From positions 4,650,001 through 4,714,000 of the forward strand of contig NZ_RKQF01000001.1 in the NCBI RefSeq assembly GCF_003814875.1: a stretch of 64,000 bases of DNA, given 5' to 3'. Every line of letters begins with the position of its first letter. Position 1 is the stretch's first letter. Made by a program: the position numbers and the translations under genes. This document shows positions 41,096 through 50,352 of this stretch, one piece after another. The stretch comes from Streptomyces sp. Ag109_O5-1. Lineage in GTDB: Bacteria; Actinomycetota; Actinomycetes; Streptomycetales; Streptomycetaceae. Under the pieces are notes generated by a model, which was not told the origin of the DNA, searched no databases, and saw only the letters and a list, made by a program, of their open reading frames with translations.

Positions 41096-42202
41096 ATGGC
41101 CGACATTCATGGCTCTTACGACGACCTGTTCACCGCTGTGCCCACCGCGCTCGCCGCACTCCTGGACGAGGGGGACGTGGGGGGCACCGTCGCCGTCTTC
41201 GTGGACGGGGAGCCCGTGGTGGACGTGTGGGGTGGGTTCGCCGACGCCGGGCGGACGGTTCCGTGGGAGCGGGACACGATCGTCGGGGTGTATTCGGTGA
41301 CCAAGACGATGACGGCGTTGTGCGCGCTCGTCCTGATCGACCGGGGTGAGCTGGATCCGGACGCGCCGGTCGCCCGGTACTGGCCCGGGTTCGCCGCGGT
41401 CGGCAAGGAGAAGGTCCTGGTGCGCCAGCTGCTGTCGCACACCGCCGGACTGCCCGACTGGGACGGCCCGGTCGAGGAGTTGTACGACTGGACGACCGCC
41501 ACGGCGCGGCTCGCCGGTCAGGCTCCGCGGTGGGAGCCGGGTACCGCCGCCGGGTATCACTCGCTCACCCAGGGGTTCCTGGTGGGTGAGGTGGTGCGGC
41601 GGATCACCGGGCGGAGCCTGGGCGAGTTCTTCGCCGCGGAGGTGGCCGGACCGCTCGGCGCGGACTTCCATATCGGGCTGGGGGCCGAGCACGACCGGCG
41701 GGTGGCGCTCAGCGTGCCGCCGCCCGGCAAGGACGAGGACTACGTGGCCGGTGCGGCAGGCCGCGACGCGACACCGGCCGCCGCCACCGCCCTGCGGGTC
41801 CGGGACGGCAACAGCATCGCCTGGCGTCGTGCGCAGATCCCCGCGGCGAGCGGCTTCGGCAACGCCCGCTCGGTCGCCCTCGTCCAGTCGCTGCTCGCCT
41901 GCGGCGGAACCGTCGGCGGGGTGCGGGTCCTGTCGCCGGAGGGGTGCGAGCGGGCGCGGGAGGTGCAGTTCGAGGGCGAGGACCGCGTCCTCGGCATGCC
42001 GGTCAGGTACGGCCTGGGCTACGGCCTCTTCGGCAACGCCCTCGGCTGGGGCGGCTGGGGCGGCGCGCTCGTCTGGGTCGACCCCGACGAGCGGATGGCG
42101 ATGGCGTACGTGACGAACCAGATGCGCGAACCCGCGGCCGACAACCGGGGCATCGAGCTGGTCATGGCCGCGCAGGACGGCCTCAAGGGGCTACGCGCCT
42201 GA
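41096..42202 (+). CDS. Beta-lactamase-fold serine hydrolase (esterase EstB type)
   Basis: 368 residues from the ATG at 41096 (ATG at 41087 also possible). Class C beta-lactamase fold: SVTK (S67, K70) is the nucleophile motif, the second motif tyrosine is in GYHSLTQGFLVGE, and the third motif region is GWGGWGGALVWVDP. No signal peptide, so a cytoplasmic esterase or peptidase rather than a secreted beta-lactamase. Homologues hydrolyse short esters; natural substrates are unknown. It starts near the right end of the IS607 element. Confidence 0.85.
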   Translation: MADIHGSYDDLFTAVPTALAALLDEGDVGGTVAVFVDGEPVVDVWGGFADAGRTVPWERDTIVGVYSVTKTMTALCALVLIDRGELDPDAPVARYWPGFAAVGKEKVLVRQLLSHTAGLPDWDGPVEELYDWTTATARLAGQAPRWEPGTAAGYHSLTQGFLVGEVVRRITGRSLGEFFAAEVAGPLGADFHIGLGAEHDRRVALSVPPPGKDEDYVAGAAGRDATPAAATALRVRDGNSIAWRRAQIPAASGFGNARSVALVQSLLACGGTVGGVRVLSPEGCERAREVQFEGEDRVLGMPVRYGLGYGLFGNALGWGGWGGALVWVDPDERMAMAYVTNQMREPAADNRGIELVMAAQDGLKGLRA

Positions 42203-42244
42203 AGGGGGCTGTACGCCTGACGGAGGCTGCGCGCCTGACGGGGC

Positions 42245-42763
42245 TCAGCAGGGCGGCTTCGCCTCCAGGTGGTACGTCGTGTCCACCCAGAAGCCGCCCA
42301 TGGCCTCCGCCTTGATCTCCAGGACGTACTGACCCGGCGTCAGCGGTGTGATGCCACCCCAGACTCCCCAGGCGAAACGGCGGATCAGGCCGGTGCGGAA
42401 CGGGCCGGCGAACTCCTGCAGCCGCAGCTCGACGCCGTTCAGGAACGCCGTGGCCCTCCTGACCCCCGGTATCTGGGGAACCTTCGAATGCCCCCTGGTG
42501 TGCTGCATGTTGAGCACCGGGAAGAACACCGGCCGGTCCGAGGGCACGGCACAGGTACGGACCACCCGGCCGCCGTAGGTACCGGCAAGGAACCAGAGGT
42601 CGTCCGGCTGCTTCCAGTCGGCGTGCTCGCCGGTGGTGTCGAATACCGGGCTCACCGCGTCCGGGGCGGACAGCGCCCACTTCCACCACCGCCCGGCGAG
42701 CACTCCGCCCTGCTCGTCGCTCAGCCGCCAGGTGCTGCTGCCCACCGACTCCGTACCGCCCAC
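42245..42763 (-). CDS. Conserved protein, function unknown
   Basis: 172 residues, no signal peptide or membrane helix. It is tryptophan-rich: STWRLSDEQGGVLAGRWWKW, DDLWFLAGTYGGRVVRTCAV and RRFAWGVWGGITPLTPGQYV, ending in a TTYHLEAKPPC tail. The pattern of a beta-sandwich with VLEIKAEAMGG suggests a carbohydrate- or ligand-binding jelly roll, but no family is recognised. It is divergent from the GNAT gene and convergent with the serine hydrolase. Confidence 0.65.
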   Translation of the reverse strand: MGGTESVGSSTWRLSDEQGGVLAGRWWKWALSAPDAVSPVFDTTGEHADWKQPDDLWFLAGTYGGRVVRTCAVPSDRPVFFPVLNMQHTRGHSKVPQIPGVRRATAFLNGVELRLQEFAGPFRTGLIRRFAWGVWGGITPLTPGQYVLEIKAEAMGGFWVDTTYHLEAKPPC

Positions 42764-42852
42764 GACGCCCTCCCCTGCACGCCCCCGGAAGCGGGGCCCG
42801 CCTCGATCAGAAGGTCATTATCCGGGGTGAGGCCCGGGGTTAGGCTCGCCGC

Positions 42853-43293
42853 ATGGACGTCCAAGTGGAGATCGCCGGCGACGTGAGTCCCGAACTCGTC
42901 GACGCCTTCGGCCGGCTGCTGCCGCAGTTGTCCTCGACCGCCGCCCCGCTCGACCACGCGGCGGTCGAACGGATGCTGACCTGCGACGCGAACACGGTGC
43001 TGGTCGCCCGGGTGGCGGGCACGATCGTCGGCATGCTCACCCTCGTGCTGCTGCCCCTGCCGGCCGGGCTGCGCGGCCGGATCGAGGACGTGGTCGTGGA
43101 CGGGGACGCGCGGGGCAGGGGGATCGCCGGTCTGCTCGTCCAGGAAGCGCTGCGGATCGCCGCGCAGGCCGGCGCCCGGACCGTCGACCTCACCTCACGG
43201 CCGGACCGCGAGGCCGCGAACCGGCTCTACGAGCGCATCGGTTTCGAGGCACGGCAGTCGAAGGTGTACCGGTACCCGGTCGAACGGCCCTGA
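42853..43293 (+). CDS. GNAT family N-acetyltransferase
   Basis: 146 residues forming one GNAT domain. VARVAGTIVGMLTLVLLP is the central strand pair; IEDVVVDGDARGRGIAGLLV holds the acetyl-CoA pyrophosphate loop (ARGRGIAG); and DREAANRLYERIGF is the usual C-terminal helix. The acceptor substrate is unknown. Short gap to the heptamer repeat and the next gene in the same direction. Confidence 0.9.
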   Translation: MDVQVEIAGDVSPELVDAFGRLLPQLSSTAAPLDHAAVERMLTCDANTVLVARVAGTIVGMLTLVLLPLPAGLRGRIEDVVVDGDARGRGIAGLLVQEALRIAAQAGARTVDLTSRPDREAANRLYERIGFEARQSKVYRYPVERP

Positions 43294-43340
43294 CCGGCCC
43301 GCACCGGCGGACAGACGGACACGCAGGCACACAGACACGC

Positions 43341-43370
43341 AGCAGACAGCAGACAGCAGACAGCAGACAG
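43341..43370 (+). repeat. Heptanucleotide tandem repeat (AGCAGAC)n
   Basis: Four full copies of AGCAGAC plus a partial one, 15 bases before the start of the frameshifted gene at 43385. Such units change copy number by slippage and would alter leader or promoter spacing. Confidence 0.85.
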
Positions 43371-43384
43371 GGGGAGCAAGCGGA

Positions 43385-44112
43385 ATGAGCGGTGGGATCT
43401 TTCTCATCGGTGGGGGCTGGGACGCCGTCGAGGTGTACGAGCCCCTGGTACGGGCCGCGGGTGGCGGCCGGGGTGCGTGATCGTCGACGAGGGGGACGGG
43501 GCGGAGCAGTTCGCGCGGTACGCGGGGGCGTTGCGGGCCGCCGGGGAGTGTGTGCCGCTGCTGGTGCCGCTCGGCGGAGCGTTCGAGGCAAACCTCCTGA
43601 AGGAGGGCCTGGACGGGTTGCTGGTGTGCGGTGGGCTCACACCGGCCTATCAGGAGGCGTTCGCGCACTGCCTGGAGCCGCTGCCGGAGCTGCTCGCCGA
43701 GCACGGCCTGCCCTACGCCGGGTTCTCCGCGGGTGCCGCCCTCGCCGCCCGGCGGGCCGTGGTCGGGGGCTGGCTGGTGGGCGGCGTCCCGGTCTGTCCG
43801 CCGGACACCGCCGAGGACCTGGAGGAGGTCGAGGTACGGCCGGGTCTCGGGCTCGTGCCGTTCGCGGTGGACGCGCACGCGGCGCAGTGGGGCACGCTGG
43901 GCCGGCTGGTCGCGGCCGTGTCCCGCGGGTCCGTGCCGTACGGTGTCGCGATCGACGAGAACACCGTGCTGGAGACGGCGGACGGCGAGGGCCGGGTCGG
44001 CGGGCGCGGGCGGGTGCATGTCGTACGGCCGTCGGGTGACGGGGCGGGCGCGGTCGTACGGTCCTACGCGGCCGGCGAGGCCGTCCCGCTGGGTCAGCCG
44101 CCGCTGCCGTAG
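43385..44112 (+). pseudogene. S51-like peptidase / class I glutamine-amidotransferase-like gene with frameshift
   Basis: The ATG at 43385 codes SGGIFLIGGGWDAVEVYEPL and ends at a TGA at 43483. The family continuation lies in another frame from about 43470 (GCVIVDEGDGAEQFARYAG) to 44112, with GLLVCGGLTPAYQEAF and the nucleophile tract YAGFSAGAALAARRAVVGGW. So a one-base shift in the G/C run near 43470 breaks the frame. It resembles peptidase E/cyanophycinase-like serine hydrolases. It is a pseudogene, a sequencing error, or, less likely, a programmed shift. An internal GTG at 43477 could restart it. Confidence 0.75.
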
Positions 44113-44477
44113 GGGCGGGTGAGGATCTCCAGGCGGTGGCCGTCGGGGTCGTCGAAGTAGGCGCCGCGGCCGCCGTCGTTGGTGTTGATCTCGCCGGGGC
44201 GGCTGTGGGACGGGTCGGCCCAGTAGGTGAGACCGGCCTCCTGGACGCGGGTGAAGATCTCGTCGAAGTCGTCCTCGGAGACCAGGAAGGCATAGTGCTG
44301 CTTCGGGATGCTCCCGGGGGTGTCCATGTAGTCGAGGGTGACGCCGTTCGGCAGCGCGACCGGGGCGAACGGGCCGTAGTCCGGACTGACCTCGAGGCCG
44401 AGGATGTCGGCGAGGAACCTCGCCGAGGCATGCTTGTCGTGTGCGGCGACGATGGTGTGGTTCAGGTTCACGGTCAT
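44094..44477 (-). CDS. VOC (glyoxalase/bleomycin-resistance) family protein
   Basis: 127 residues from the ATG at 44477. It shows two beta-alpha-beta-beta-beta modules: MTVNLNHTIVAAHDKHASAR and HYAFLVSEDDFDEIFTRVQE. The metal-site positions are H8 in LNHTIV, H63 in KQHYAF and the glutamate in GHRLEILTRP. These are the VOC fold's usual ligands, so it may be a metal-dependent dioxygenase or lyase. Its stop overlaps the convergent S51-like gene by 19 bases; the alcohol dehydrogenase stop lies 87 bases upstream. Confidence 0.88.
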   Translation of the reverse strand: MTVNLNHTIVAAHDKHASARFLADILGLEVSPDYGPFAPVALPNGVTLDYMDTPGSIPKQHYAFLVSEDDFDEIFTRVQEAGLTYWADPSHSRPGEINTNDGGRGAYFDDPDGHRLEILTRPYGSGG

Positions 44478-44564
44478 CGTGGGACCTCTTCCCGTCCGGC
44501 TTCCTGTCCGGCGCACCTCCGGCACCGAACAAGGCAGGGCCTGCATTGTTCGGTGCCGGGAGGA

Positions 44565-45608
44565 TCAGATGGTCGCCGTGTCGATCACGAAGCGGTAGCG
44601 CACGTCGCTGTTCACGACCCGCTCGTACGCCTCGTTGATCTGGTCGGCGCCGATGAGCTCGATCTCGGCGCCCAGGTTGTGCTCGGCGCAGAAGTCGAGC
44701 ATCTCCTGTGTCTCCGGGATGCCGCCGATGCCGGAGCTGCTCAGGCTGCGGCGGTTGCCGAAGACGGAGGAGAGAAGGATGTGCACGGGCTCCTCCGGGA
44801 TGCCGACGTTCACCATGGCGCCGTCGGTGCGCAGCAGCGACAGGTAGGCGTCGAAGTCGAGCGGTGCCGACACCGTGTTCAGGATGATGTCGAACGTGCC
44901 CTTGAGATCGGCGAAGGTCTGCGGGTCGCTGGTCGCGCGGTAGTGCGTGGCGCCCAGCTTCAGACCGTCGTCCTTCTTGCGGAGGGACTGCGAGAGGACG
45001 GTGACCTCGGCGCCGAGCGCCGCCGCGATCTTCACGCCCATGTGGCCCAGGCCGCCGAGACCGACGACCGCGACCTTCTTGCCGGGACCGGCGTTCCAGT
45101 GCTTCAGCGGCGAGTACGTGGTGATGCCGGCGCAGAGCAGCGGGGCGGCGACATCGAGGGACAGGCCGTCCGGGATGCGGACGACGTAGTTCTCGTCGAC
45201 GACGATCTTCTGCGAGTAGCCGCCGTAGGTGGGCTGCCCGTCCTTGCCGACGGCGTTGTACGTCCAGGTCGGGCCGCCACCGGTGCAGTACTGCTGCAGA
45301 CCGGCCTTGCAGTTGTCGCACTCGCGGCAGGAGTCGACCATGCAGCCGACACCCACCCGGTCCCCCACCGCGTACTTCGTGACACCCGGGCCGGCCTCGG
45401 AGACGATGCCCGCGATCTCGTGGCCGGGCACCATCGGGAAGATCGCCGTCCCCCAGCCCTCGCGGGCCTGGTGGATGTCGGAGTGGCAGATACCGGCGAA
45501 CTCGATGTCGATGAGGACGTCGAACTCGCCGACCGCGCGCCGCTCGATCGTGGTCCGCTCCAGCGGGGCCTTCGCGGCGGGCGCGGCGTAAGCAGCAACA
45601 GTGGTCAT
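44565..45608 (-). CDS. Zinc-dependent alcohol dehydrogenase (YahK/cinnamyl type)
   Basis: 347 residues. Catalytic zinc ligands C41 in GICHSD and H63/E64 in GHEIAG; structural zinc C94, C97, C100 and C108 (DSCRECDNCKAGLQQYC). The cofactor loop is VVGLGGLGHMGVKIAAALGA, and SQSLRKKDDGLKLGA suits NADPH. It matches aldehyde reductases of the CAD/YahK group. It is divergent from an MmyB-type regulator at 45783, the common arrangement for a regulator and its target oxidoreductase. Confidence 0.92.
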   Translation of the reverse strand: MTTVAAYAAPAAKAPLERTTIERRAVGEFDVLIDIEFAGICHSDIHQAREGWGTAIFPMVPGHEIAGIVSEAGPGVTKYAVGDRVGVGCMVDSCRECDNCKAGLQQYCTGGGPTWTYNAVGKDGQPTYGGYSQKIVVDENYVVRIPDGLSLDVAAPLLCAGITTYSPLKHWNAGPGKKVAVVGLGGLGHMGVKIAAALGAEVTVLSQSLRKKDDGLKLGATHYRATSDPQTFADLKGTFDIILNTVSAPLDFDAYLSLLRTDGAMVNVGIPEEPVHILLSSVFGNRRSLSSSGIGGIPETQEMLDFCAEHNLGAEIELIGADQINEAYERVVNSDVRYRFVIDTATI

Positions 45609-45782
45609 GAGGGGGGTTCTCCTAGTGGTGTCTTCGCGCCCGGTCGTCTTCTGCCTCCCCTGGCGCGCCTCCAGCCTCCTCCACGCTACGTCCGTCACCC
45701 AGCCCCCGCCTCTGCGTACGTCTGCCGTGCCTACCACTGGCGGGGTCAGGTTCCGGTGCGTACGACCGTGAATACTGGATGT

Positions 45783-46730
45783 ATGGAAGACCACCCCCTG
45801 CCCTCCCCCACCCCCTCGGAGCCCCTGCCCTCCCCCACCCCCTCGGAGCCCCTGCCCTCCTCCGCGCCCCTGGACCGGCGCGCCGAGCTCAGCGAGTTCC
45901 TGCGCTCCCGGCGGGCCCGGCTGCTCCCCTCCGACGTGGGGCTGCCGGACTTCGGGCGGCACCGCAGGGTGCCGGGGCTGCGGCGCGAGGAGCTGGCGCA
46001 GCTGGCCGGGGTGTCGGTGGCGTACTACACGCGTCTCGAGCAGGGCAACGGACGGAACGTCTCGGCGGAGGTGCTGGACTCGATCGCCCGTGCGCTGCGG
46101 CTGACCGACGCCGAGCACGCGCATCTCATCCACCTCGCCAAGGGCAAGCAGCACAAGAAGAAGGCGTCGGCGCGGCCGCAGCAGGTGCGGGCGTCGCTGG
46201 GGCAGCTGCTGGAGGCGATGGACGGGGTACCGGCGTACATCGTGGGGCGCCGCGCGGAGATCCTGGCGTGGAACCGCATGGCGGCGGCGGTCTTCGGTGA
46301 CTGGGCGGAGCTGCCGGTGACGGAGCGCAACTGGGCACGGCTGACGTTTCTGCGCCCGGACTACCGCGATCTCTTCGTGGACTGGGAGCAGAAGGCGATC
46401 GACATCGTCTGCCAGCTGCGTATGGACGCGGGCTGCTATCCCGACGATCCGCGGCTGTCCGCGCTGGTCGGCGAGCTCTCCGTGAAGAGCGAGGAGTTCC
46501 GCCGGCTGTGGGCGACGCACGACGTCAAGGAGAAGAGTTACGGGCTGAAGCGGATGCATCACCCGCTGGTGGGCGAGCTGTCGCTGAGCTACGAGTCGTT
46601 CCGTATGCCGGGCGATCCGGACCAGGCCCTGGTCACCTACCACGCGGAGCCGGGCTCCCCGTCGGCGGAGGCCCTGCGGCTGCTGGCCAGCTGGGGGACG
46701 GACGCGACCCGGGTCGCCCCCACGCGCTGA
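45783..46730 (+). CDS. XRE-family regulator with MmyB-type ligand domain
   Basis: 315 residues from the ATG at 45783. No ribosome site precedes it; a TACTGG-like -10 lies just ahead, so a leaderless mRNA is possible. The first 30 residues are proline-rich from a tandem repeat. Helix-turn-helix at about 60-115 (RVPGLRREELAQLAGVSVAY, YTRLEQGNGRNVSAEVLDSI). The MmyB ligand-binding domain from about 145 has the typical VGRRAEILAWNRMAAAVFGD and a KRMHHPLVGELSLSYESF tail. These proteins usually regulate a divergent dehydrogenase, here the ADH at 44565-45608. Confidence 0.92.
   Translation: MEDHPLPSPTPSEPLPSPTPSEPLPSSAPLDRRAELSEFLRSRRARLLPSDVGLPDFGRHRRVPGLRREELAQLAGVSVAYYTRLEQGNGRNVSAEVLDSIARALRLTDAEHAHLIHLAKGKQHKKKASARPQQVRASLGQLLEAMDGVPAYIVGRRAEILAWNRMAAAVFGDWAELPVTERNWARLTFLRPDYRDLFVDWEQKAIDIVCQLRMDAGCYPDDPRLSALVGELSVKSEEFRRLWATHDVKEKSYGLKRMHHPLVGELSLSYESFRMPGDPDQALVTYHAEPGSPSAEALRLLASWGTDATRVAPTR
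45795..45860 (+). repeat. 27-bp in-frame tandem repeat in MmyB-type gene
   Basis: Two exact 27-bp units (45795-45821, 45822-45848) code PLPSPTPSE twice, with a partial third. Copy changes would stay in frame and only alter the length of the N-terminal tail. Confidence 0.85.
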
Positions 46731-46757
46731 GACCACGCGCTGAGACCACGCGCTGAG
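46721..46757 (+). repeat. 13-bp tandem repeat over the MmyB-type gene's stop
   Basis: CACGCGCTGAGAC is repeated 2.8 times. The stop codon TGA lies in the first unit and is duplicated in the later ones. Confidence 0.8.
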
Positions 46758-46775
46758 CCCTCGGAACATGGAGAA

Positions 46776-46808
46776 CGGCCCGCCGGAAGCCGCGCTTCCG
46801 ACGGGCCG
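46776..46808. terminator. Bidirectional hairpin terminator
   Basis: 14-bp arms 46776-46789 and 46795-46808 (CGGCCCGCCGGAAG / CTTCCGACGGGCCG), one G-T type mismatch, loop of 5. Lies between the converging MmyB-type and subtilase genes. Confidence 0.85.
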
Positions 46809-46849
46809 CTCGCTGTGGATCCACTCAGCGGCTACGACTCAGGCATGTC

Positions 46850-49800
46850 TCACTTGGCGTAGTACGCGTTGTAGATGGAGATCGTCGACTTGTTGCCCTT
46901 CTTGTCGGCGATCTTGGCGTGGAACGAGATGGCCTTGCCCTTGGCCGGGTTCTTGACGGTGATCCTGCCGTTGGTGACCGTCAGCTTCTTCCAGGTCCGG
47001 CCGTAGTCGTACGACACGTAGACCGTGAGGGACTTCAGGTTGCGGCCGGCGGCGGCACCCTCGACGGTGACCGGGAAGGTGACCGTCCTGCCCGCCTCGA
47101 CGCGGCTGTCCAGGCCGGTCGTGGCGCCGAAGTGGACGGTGGAGGCCGGGAGCTGGACCGAGCGGCCGTTGGCCGGCTTCTTCGAGTGGAAGGTCCAGCT
47201 CGCGTCGATCCGGGTGGAGGCGGCCGCGACCTTGACCGAGCGGATGACCGAGGTGGTCAGCTTGTACTCGGCGTCGGCGGACGGCACGGTGAAGGCGTCG
47301 CCGCCGAACAGCGGGTCCTTGTTGGAGCCCACCTTGGTGCCGTTGCGGTACAGGATGGTGTTCACCGACAGGAAGTCGGAGGACCCGGGGTGCTTGTTGC
47401 CGTCGGCGAACAGCGGGACCACGCCGTAGATCTGGTTGTCCGCGCGGAACAGGCCGTACTCGCTGCTCAGGTGCGGGCCGAAGACCGCCGTGTTGAAGGT
47501 GTTCTTGTAGGTCAGGCCCGCCTTGTAGGCCTTCGGGTTGTCCAGGGTGTAGCCGGCGTCGGCGATCGGCAGGCCCTGGGCGTCGTGGCCGCTGTACTGC
47601 AGGGCGTCGAATCCCCACATGGCGCTGTCGGCGGTGGAGACGTGGAAGGTTCGGGTGCTGGGCAGCTTCTGCTCGACCGCGTCACCGATGACCACGTCCG
47701 CGCCGACGACACCCCAGGGGCTGACCGCGCCGGTCTTGCCGGGGGCGGAGGCGCCGACGGTGTTCTTCACCGTGGCGAGTTCACCGGCCTTGAAGTGCCG
47801 GACCTTGTCGCCCTGGACCTTCTTGACCTGGGCGCTGGTGGCGACGTCGTACTCCTCGTTGTCGCCCTTGGTGAACTGGCCGCTCCAGGTCTGGGTCAGA
47901 CCGCCCGTGACCTCGCCGCCCAGCGGCGCGATCCGGATCTTGTCGAAGGAGTCGAAGGCGACACCGATCCCGATGCCCGCCGGGTCGTACATGTAGTCGA
48001 CCATCGCGAAGTGCGGGGTGGCCTGGGCGTCCGGCACGGTGATGTCGGCCGACCTGGCGGTGCGGGCGTCGATGGTGACCGTGAGGTCCTTGGTGACGCT
48101 CAGCTTCGGCTGGACCAGCCAGTCGAGACCGCCGTCGAAGGTGGTGAAGTCCTTCGCGATCCAGGAGTCGAGCAGGTACGTGCCCTTCGGCACCCGGATC
48201 GTGGTGGTCCCGGAGTCGGACGTCGGCACATTGATGCTGCGGTCCTTGCCGAGGCCCGAGTAGCCGCTCAGGCCGGTGTTGTAGACACCGGTCGGGTTGC
48301 CGTCGCGCCCGATGTGCTTGACGGTGACGCTGTACGACTGCACCTCGCGCTGCACCGCGGCCGCCGTGCGGACGCTCTGGCCGCCGCCGGTCGCGGTGAC
48401 GTACGCCGAGTAGGCGCCGTCGAGGGTGCCGCCCAGCTTGGTGTCGACGGTGAGGTCGACGGAGGCCTTGCCACCCGCCGGGACGGTCACCTTGGTGGCG
48501 CCGAGCTTGAAGAAGCCGGTCGGGGCCGCCGCGCCCTCGGGGCCGGTGGCGGACGACTTCAGCGTGAGCGTCACATCGGACGTGCCGAGGTTGCGGTAGG
48601 TCAGCTGCTTGGTGACCGGGGTGTCGTCGGTGTGCGGCCACTGCTGCACACCGAAGTTGACCGACACCGGGTCGGAGATCACCGTCTGCTTGATGGCCTT
48701 GTCGACGGCGATCCGGCCCGAACCCTGCTCGAACGGGGTGTAGTTGCCGCCCTTGGCGGAACCGGTCAGGGCCGCCTTCAGCTCCTCGTAACCCCAGTCG
48801 GGGTGCTCCTGCTTGAGGATCGCGGCGGCGCCCGCGACATGCGGGGTGGCCATCGACGTACCGGAGATGGTCAGGTAGCCGGGCGGGTTCTCGCCGACCT
48901 CCTGGTCGATGACGCTGCCCTTGGCCGCGGCCGCGGTGATGTCGACGCCGGGCGCGGTGACGTCCGGCTTGATGGAACCGTCGGCGGCGGGGCCGGTGGA
49001 GGAGAAGTCGGCCAGCTTGTCGTTGCCGTCGACGGCGCCGACGGTGAGCGCGGACTCGGCGCTGCCCGGCGAACCGATCGACTCGGGGCCCTCGTTGCCC
49101 GCGGCGATCGCGAACAGGATGCCCTTCTCCTTGGAGAGCTTGTCGACCTCGGCTTCCAGCGGGTCGATCTCCGGGGTGTCGGTGCCGCCCAGGCTGAGGT
49201 TGACGACGGAGGCGCCCTCGGCGGCCGCCCACTCCATGCCGGCGAGGATGCCGGAGTCGTCGCCGGAGCCGGTGTCGTCCAGGACCTTGCCGTTGAGGAT
49301 CTTCGCGCCGGGCGCGACACCGGTGTACTTGCCGTGGGACTTGGCGCCGGTGCCGGCCGCGATGGACGCGACGTGCGTGCCGTGGCCGAAGTGGTCCATG
49401 GCGTCGGCGGCCGAGGTGAAGTTCTTGGAGGCGATCACCTGGTCCTTGAGGTCCGGGTGGGTGGTGTCCACACCGGTGTCCAGGACGGCGATCTTCACGC
49501 CCTTGCCGTTGTAGCCGGCCGCCCATGCCTTGGGGGCGCCGATCTGCGGCACGGACTTGTCGAGGCTGGCCTTGCGGACACCGTCGAGCCAGACGTGCGC
49601 GATGCCGGCGGCGGCCTTGTCCCCGTCGGTGACCGCGTCCCACAGTTCGGGCGCGTCCTTGACCGGGGTCTGCACGGCGTCCGCGTTCAGCGTCCTGAGG
49701 CTGTGGCGCAGGGTGCCGGCGTCCCGGACGTCGGCCTTGGCGGTGGTGGCGGCACCCTTGTACCCGACGATGACCTTCAGGCCGTTCTTCTGGGCCCTAC

Positions 49801-50167
49801 GGGTCGCGGCCTTGTTCAACTCGGTGACGTCGAACAGCCGTTGGTCCAACTTGCCGGAGGTCACCAGCTGCACGGCGTCGCCGGGGACGACGAGGGTGTG
49901 CCCGTCGACCTTGCTGATCCGGAAGGGGATGCGCTCGCGTCCCTTGGCCCGCTCCAGGCCGACGACGCGGCCCTTGGCGTCGAGGGCGACACGGTCGCCG
50001 GTGATCAGGGTGACGTGGTAATTGGCGGTGAGCGACGCGGAGGCGGCCGGGACGGCGGCGCGCTGCTCCGGCTTCGCCGACGCCGGGCTGGTCATGCCTG
50101 CGGCGAGGGCGACGGCCGCTGCCGTGGCCACCGTGGCCGCGGCAGCTCTTTTCACTTGTCTGCGCAA
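46850..50167 (-). CDS. Large secreted subtilisin-like serine protease (S8)
   Basis: 1105 residues if the TTG at 50167 is used (GGGGGAG just ahead); a GTG at 50155 is the alternative. Signal peptide about 1-31, then a propeptide to about 205 and the S8 catalytic domain: D230 in AVLDTGVD, H262 in HFGHGTHVAS, N in AIAAGNEGP, and S438 in SGTSMATPHVAG. After about 490 come beta-rich Fn3/PPC-like domains that form half of the protein and probably aid substrate binding. It is an exported broad protease of nutrient or developmental use in Streptomyces. It has its own promoter gap and a terminator. Confidence 0.93.
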   Translation of the reverse strand: MRRQVKRAAAATVATAAAVALAAGMTSPASAKPEQRAAVPAASASLTANYHVTLITGDRVALDAKGRVVGLERAKGRERIPFRISKVDGHTLVVPGDAVQLVTSGKLDQRLFDVTELNKAATRRAQKNGLKVIVGYKGAATTAKADVRDAGTLRHSLRTLNADAVQTPVKDAPELWDAVTDGDKAAAGIAHVWLDGVRKASLDKSVPQIGAPKAWAAGYNGKGVKIAVLDTGVDTTHPDLKDQVIASKNFTSAADAMDHFGHGTHVASIAAGTGAKSHGKYTGVAPGAKILNGKVLDDTGSGDDSGILAGMEWAAAEGASVVNLSLGGTDTPEIDPLEAEVDKLSKEKGILFAIAAGNEGPESIGSPGSAESALTVGAVDGNDKLADFSSTGPAADGSIKPDVTAPGVDITAAAAKGSVIDQEVGENPPGYLTISGTSMATPHVAGAAAILKQEHPDWGYEELKAALTGSAKGGNYTPFEQGSGRIAVDKAIKQTVISDPVSVNFGVQQWPHTDDTPVTKQLTYRNLGTSDVTLTLKSSATGPEGAAAPTGFFKLGATKVTVPAGGKASVDLTVDTKLGGTLDGAYSAYVTATGGGQSVRTAAAVQREVQSYSVTVKHIGRDGNPTGVYNTGLSGYSGLGKDRSINVPTSDSGTTTIRVPKGTYLLDSWIAKDFTTFDGGLDWLVQPKLSVTKDLTVTIDARTARSADITVPDAQATPHFAMVDYMYDPAGIGIGVAFDSFDKIRIAPLGGEVTGGLTQTWSGQFTKGDNEEYDVATSAQVKKVQGDKVRHFKAGELATVKNTVGASAPGKTGAVSPWGVVGADVVIGDAVEQKLPSTRTFHVSTADSAMWGFDALQYSGHDAQGLPIADAGYTLDNPKAYKAGLTYKNTFNTAVFGPHLSSEYGLFRADNQIYGVVPLFADGNKHPGSSDFLSVNTILYRNGTKVGSNKDPLFGGDAFTVPSADAEYKLTTSVIRSVKVAAASTRIDASWTFHSKKPANGRSVQLPASTVHFGATTGLDSRVEAGRTVTFPVTVEGAAAGRNLKSLTVYVSYDYGRTWKKLTVTNGRITVKNPAKGKAISFHAKIADKKGNKSTISIYNAYYAK

Positions 50168-50245
50168 GACTCCCCCTGGAGACGGTGTGCCGGGCGAATT
50201 CCCCGTTCACCCGGCCGGGGGCAGTCCCGTACGCACATACGTCAA

Positions 50246-50274
50246 CCCCCCGGTACACGGAGTATGCCGGGGGG
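50246..50274. promoter_or_regulatory. GC hairpin in the subtilase leader region
   Basis: CCCCCCGG (50246-50253) pairs with CCGGGGGG (50267-50274) around a 13-base loop, about 80-105 bases upstream of the subtilase start. It may be an RNA leader structure or an operator. Confidence 0.35.
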
Positions 50275-50352
50275 TGATCAGCGGGCTCAATAGATGAGAG
50301 ACCGGTAAGAAGAGTGCGTGGCAACTGTTACGCGCCGGGGTGAACACCGTTA

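Noticed and set aside
43341..43370. Start of a CRISPR or protein repeat
   Set aside because: A 7-bp unit directly in tandem without spacers is a simple sequence repeat, and it is not in a gene.
46919..50293. 1124-codon open frame on the plus strand across the subtilase gene
   Set aside because: Antisense shadow of the S8 protease, whose D-H-S triad and domain order are clear on the minus strand.
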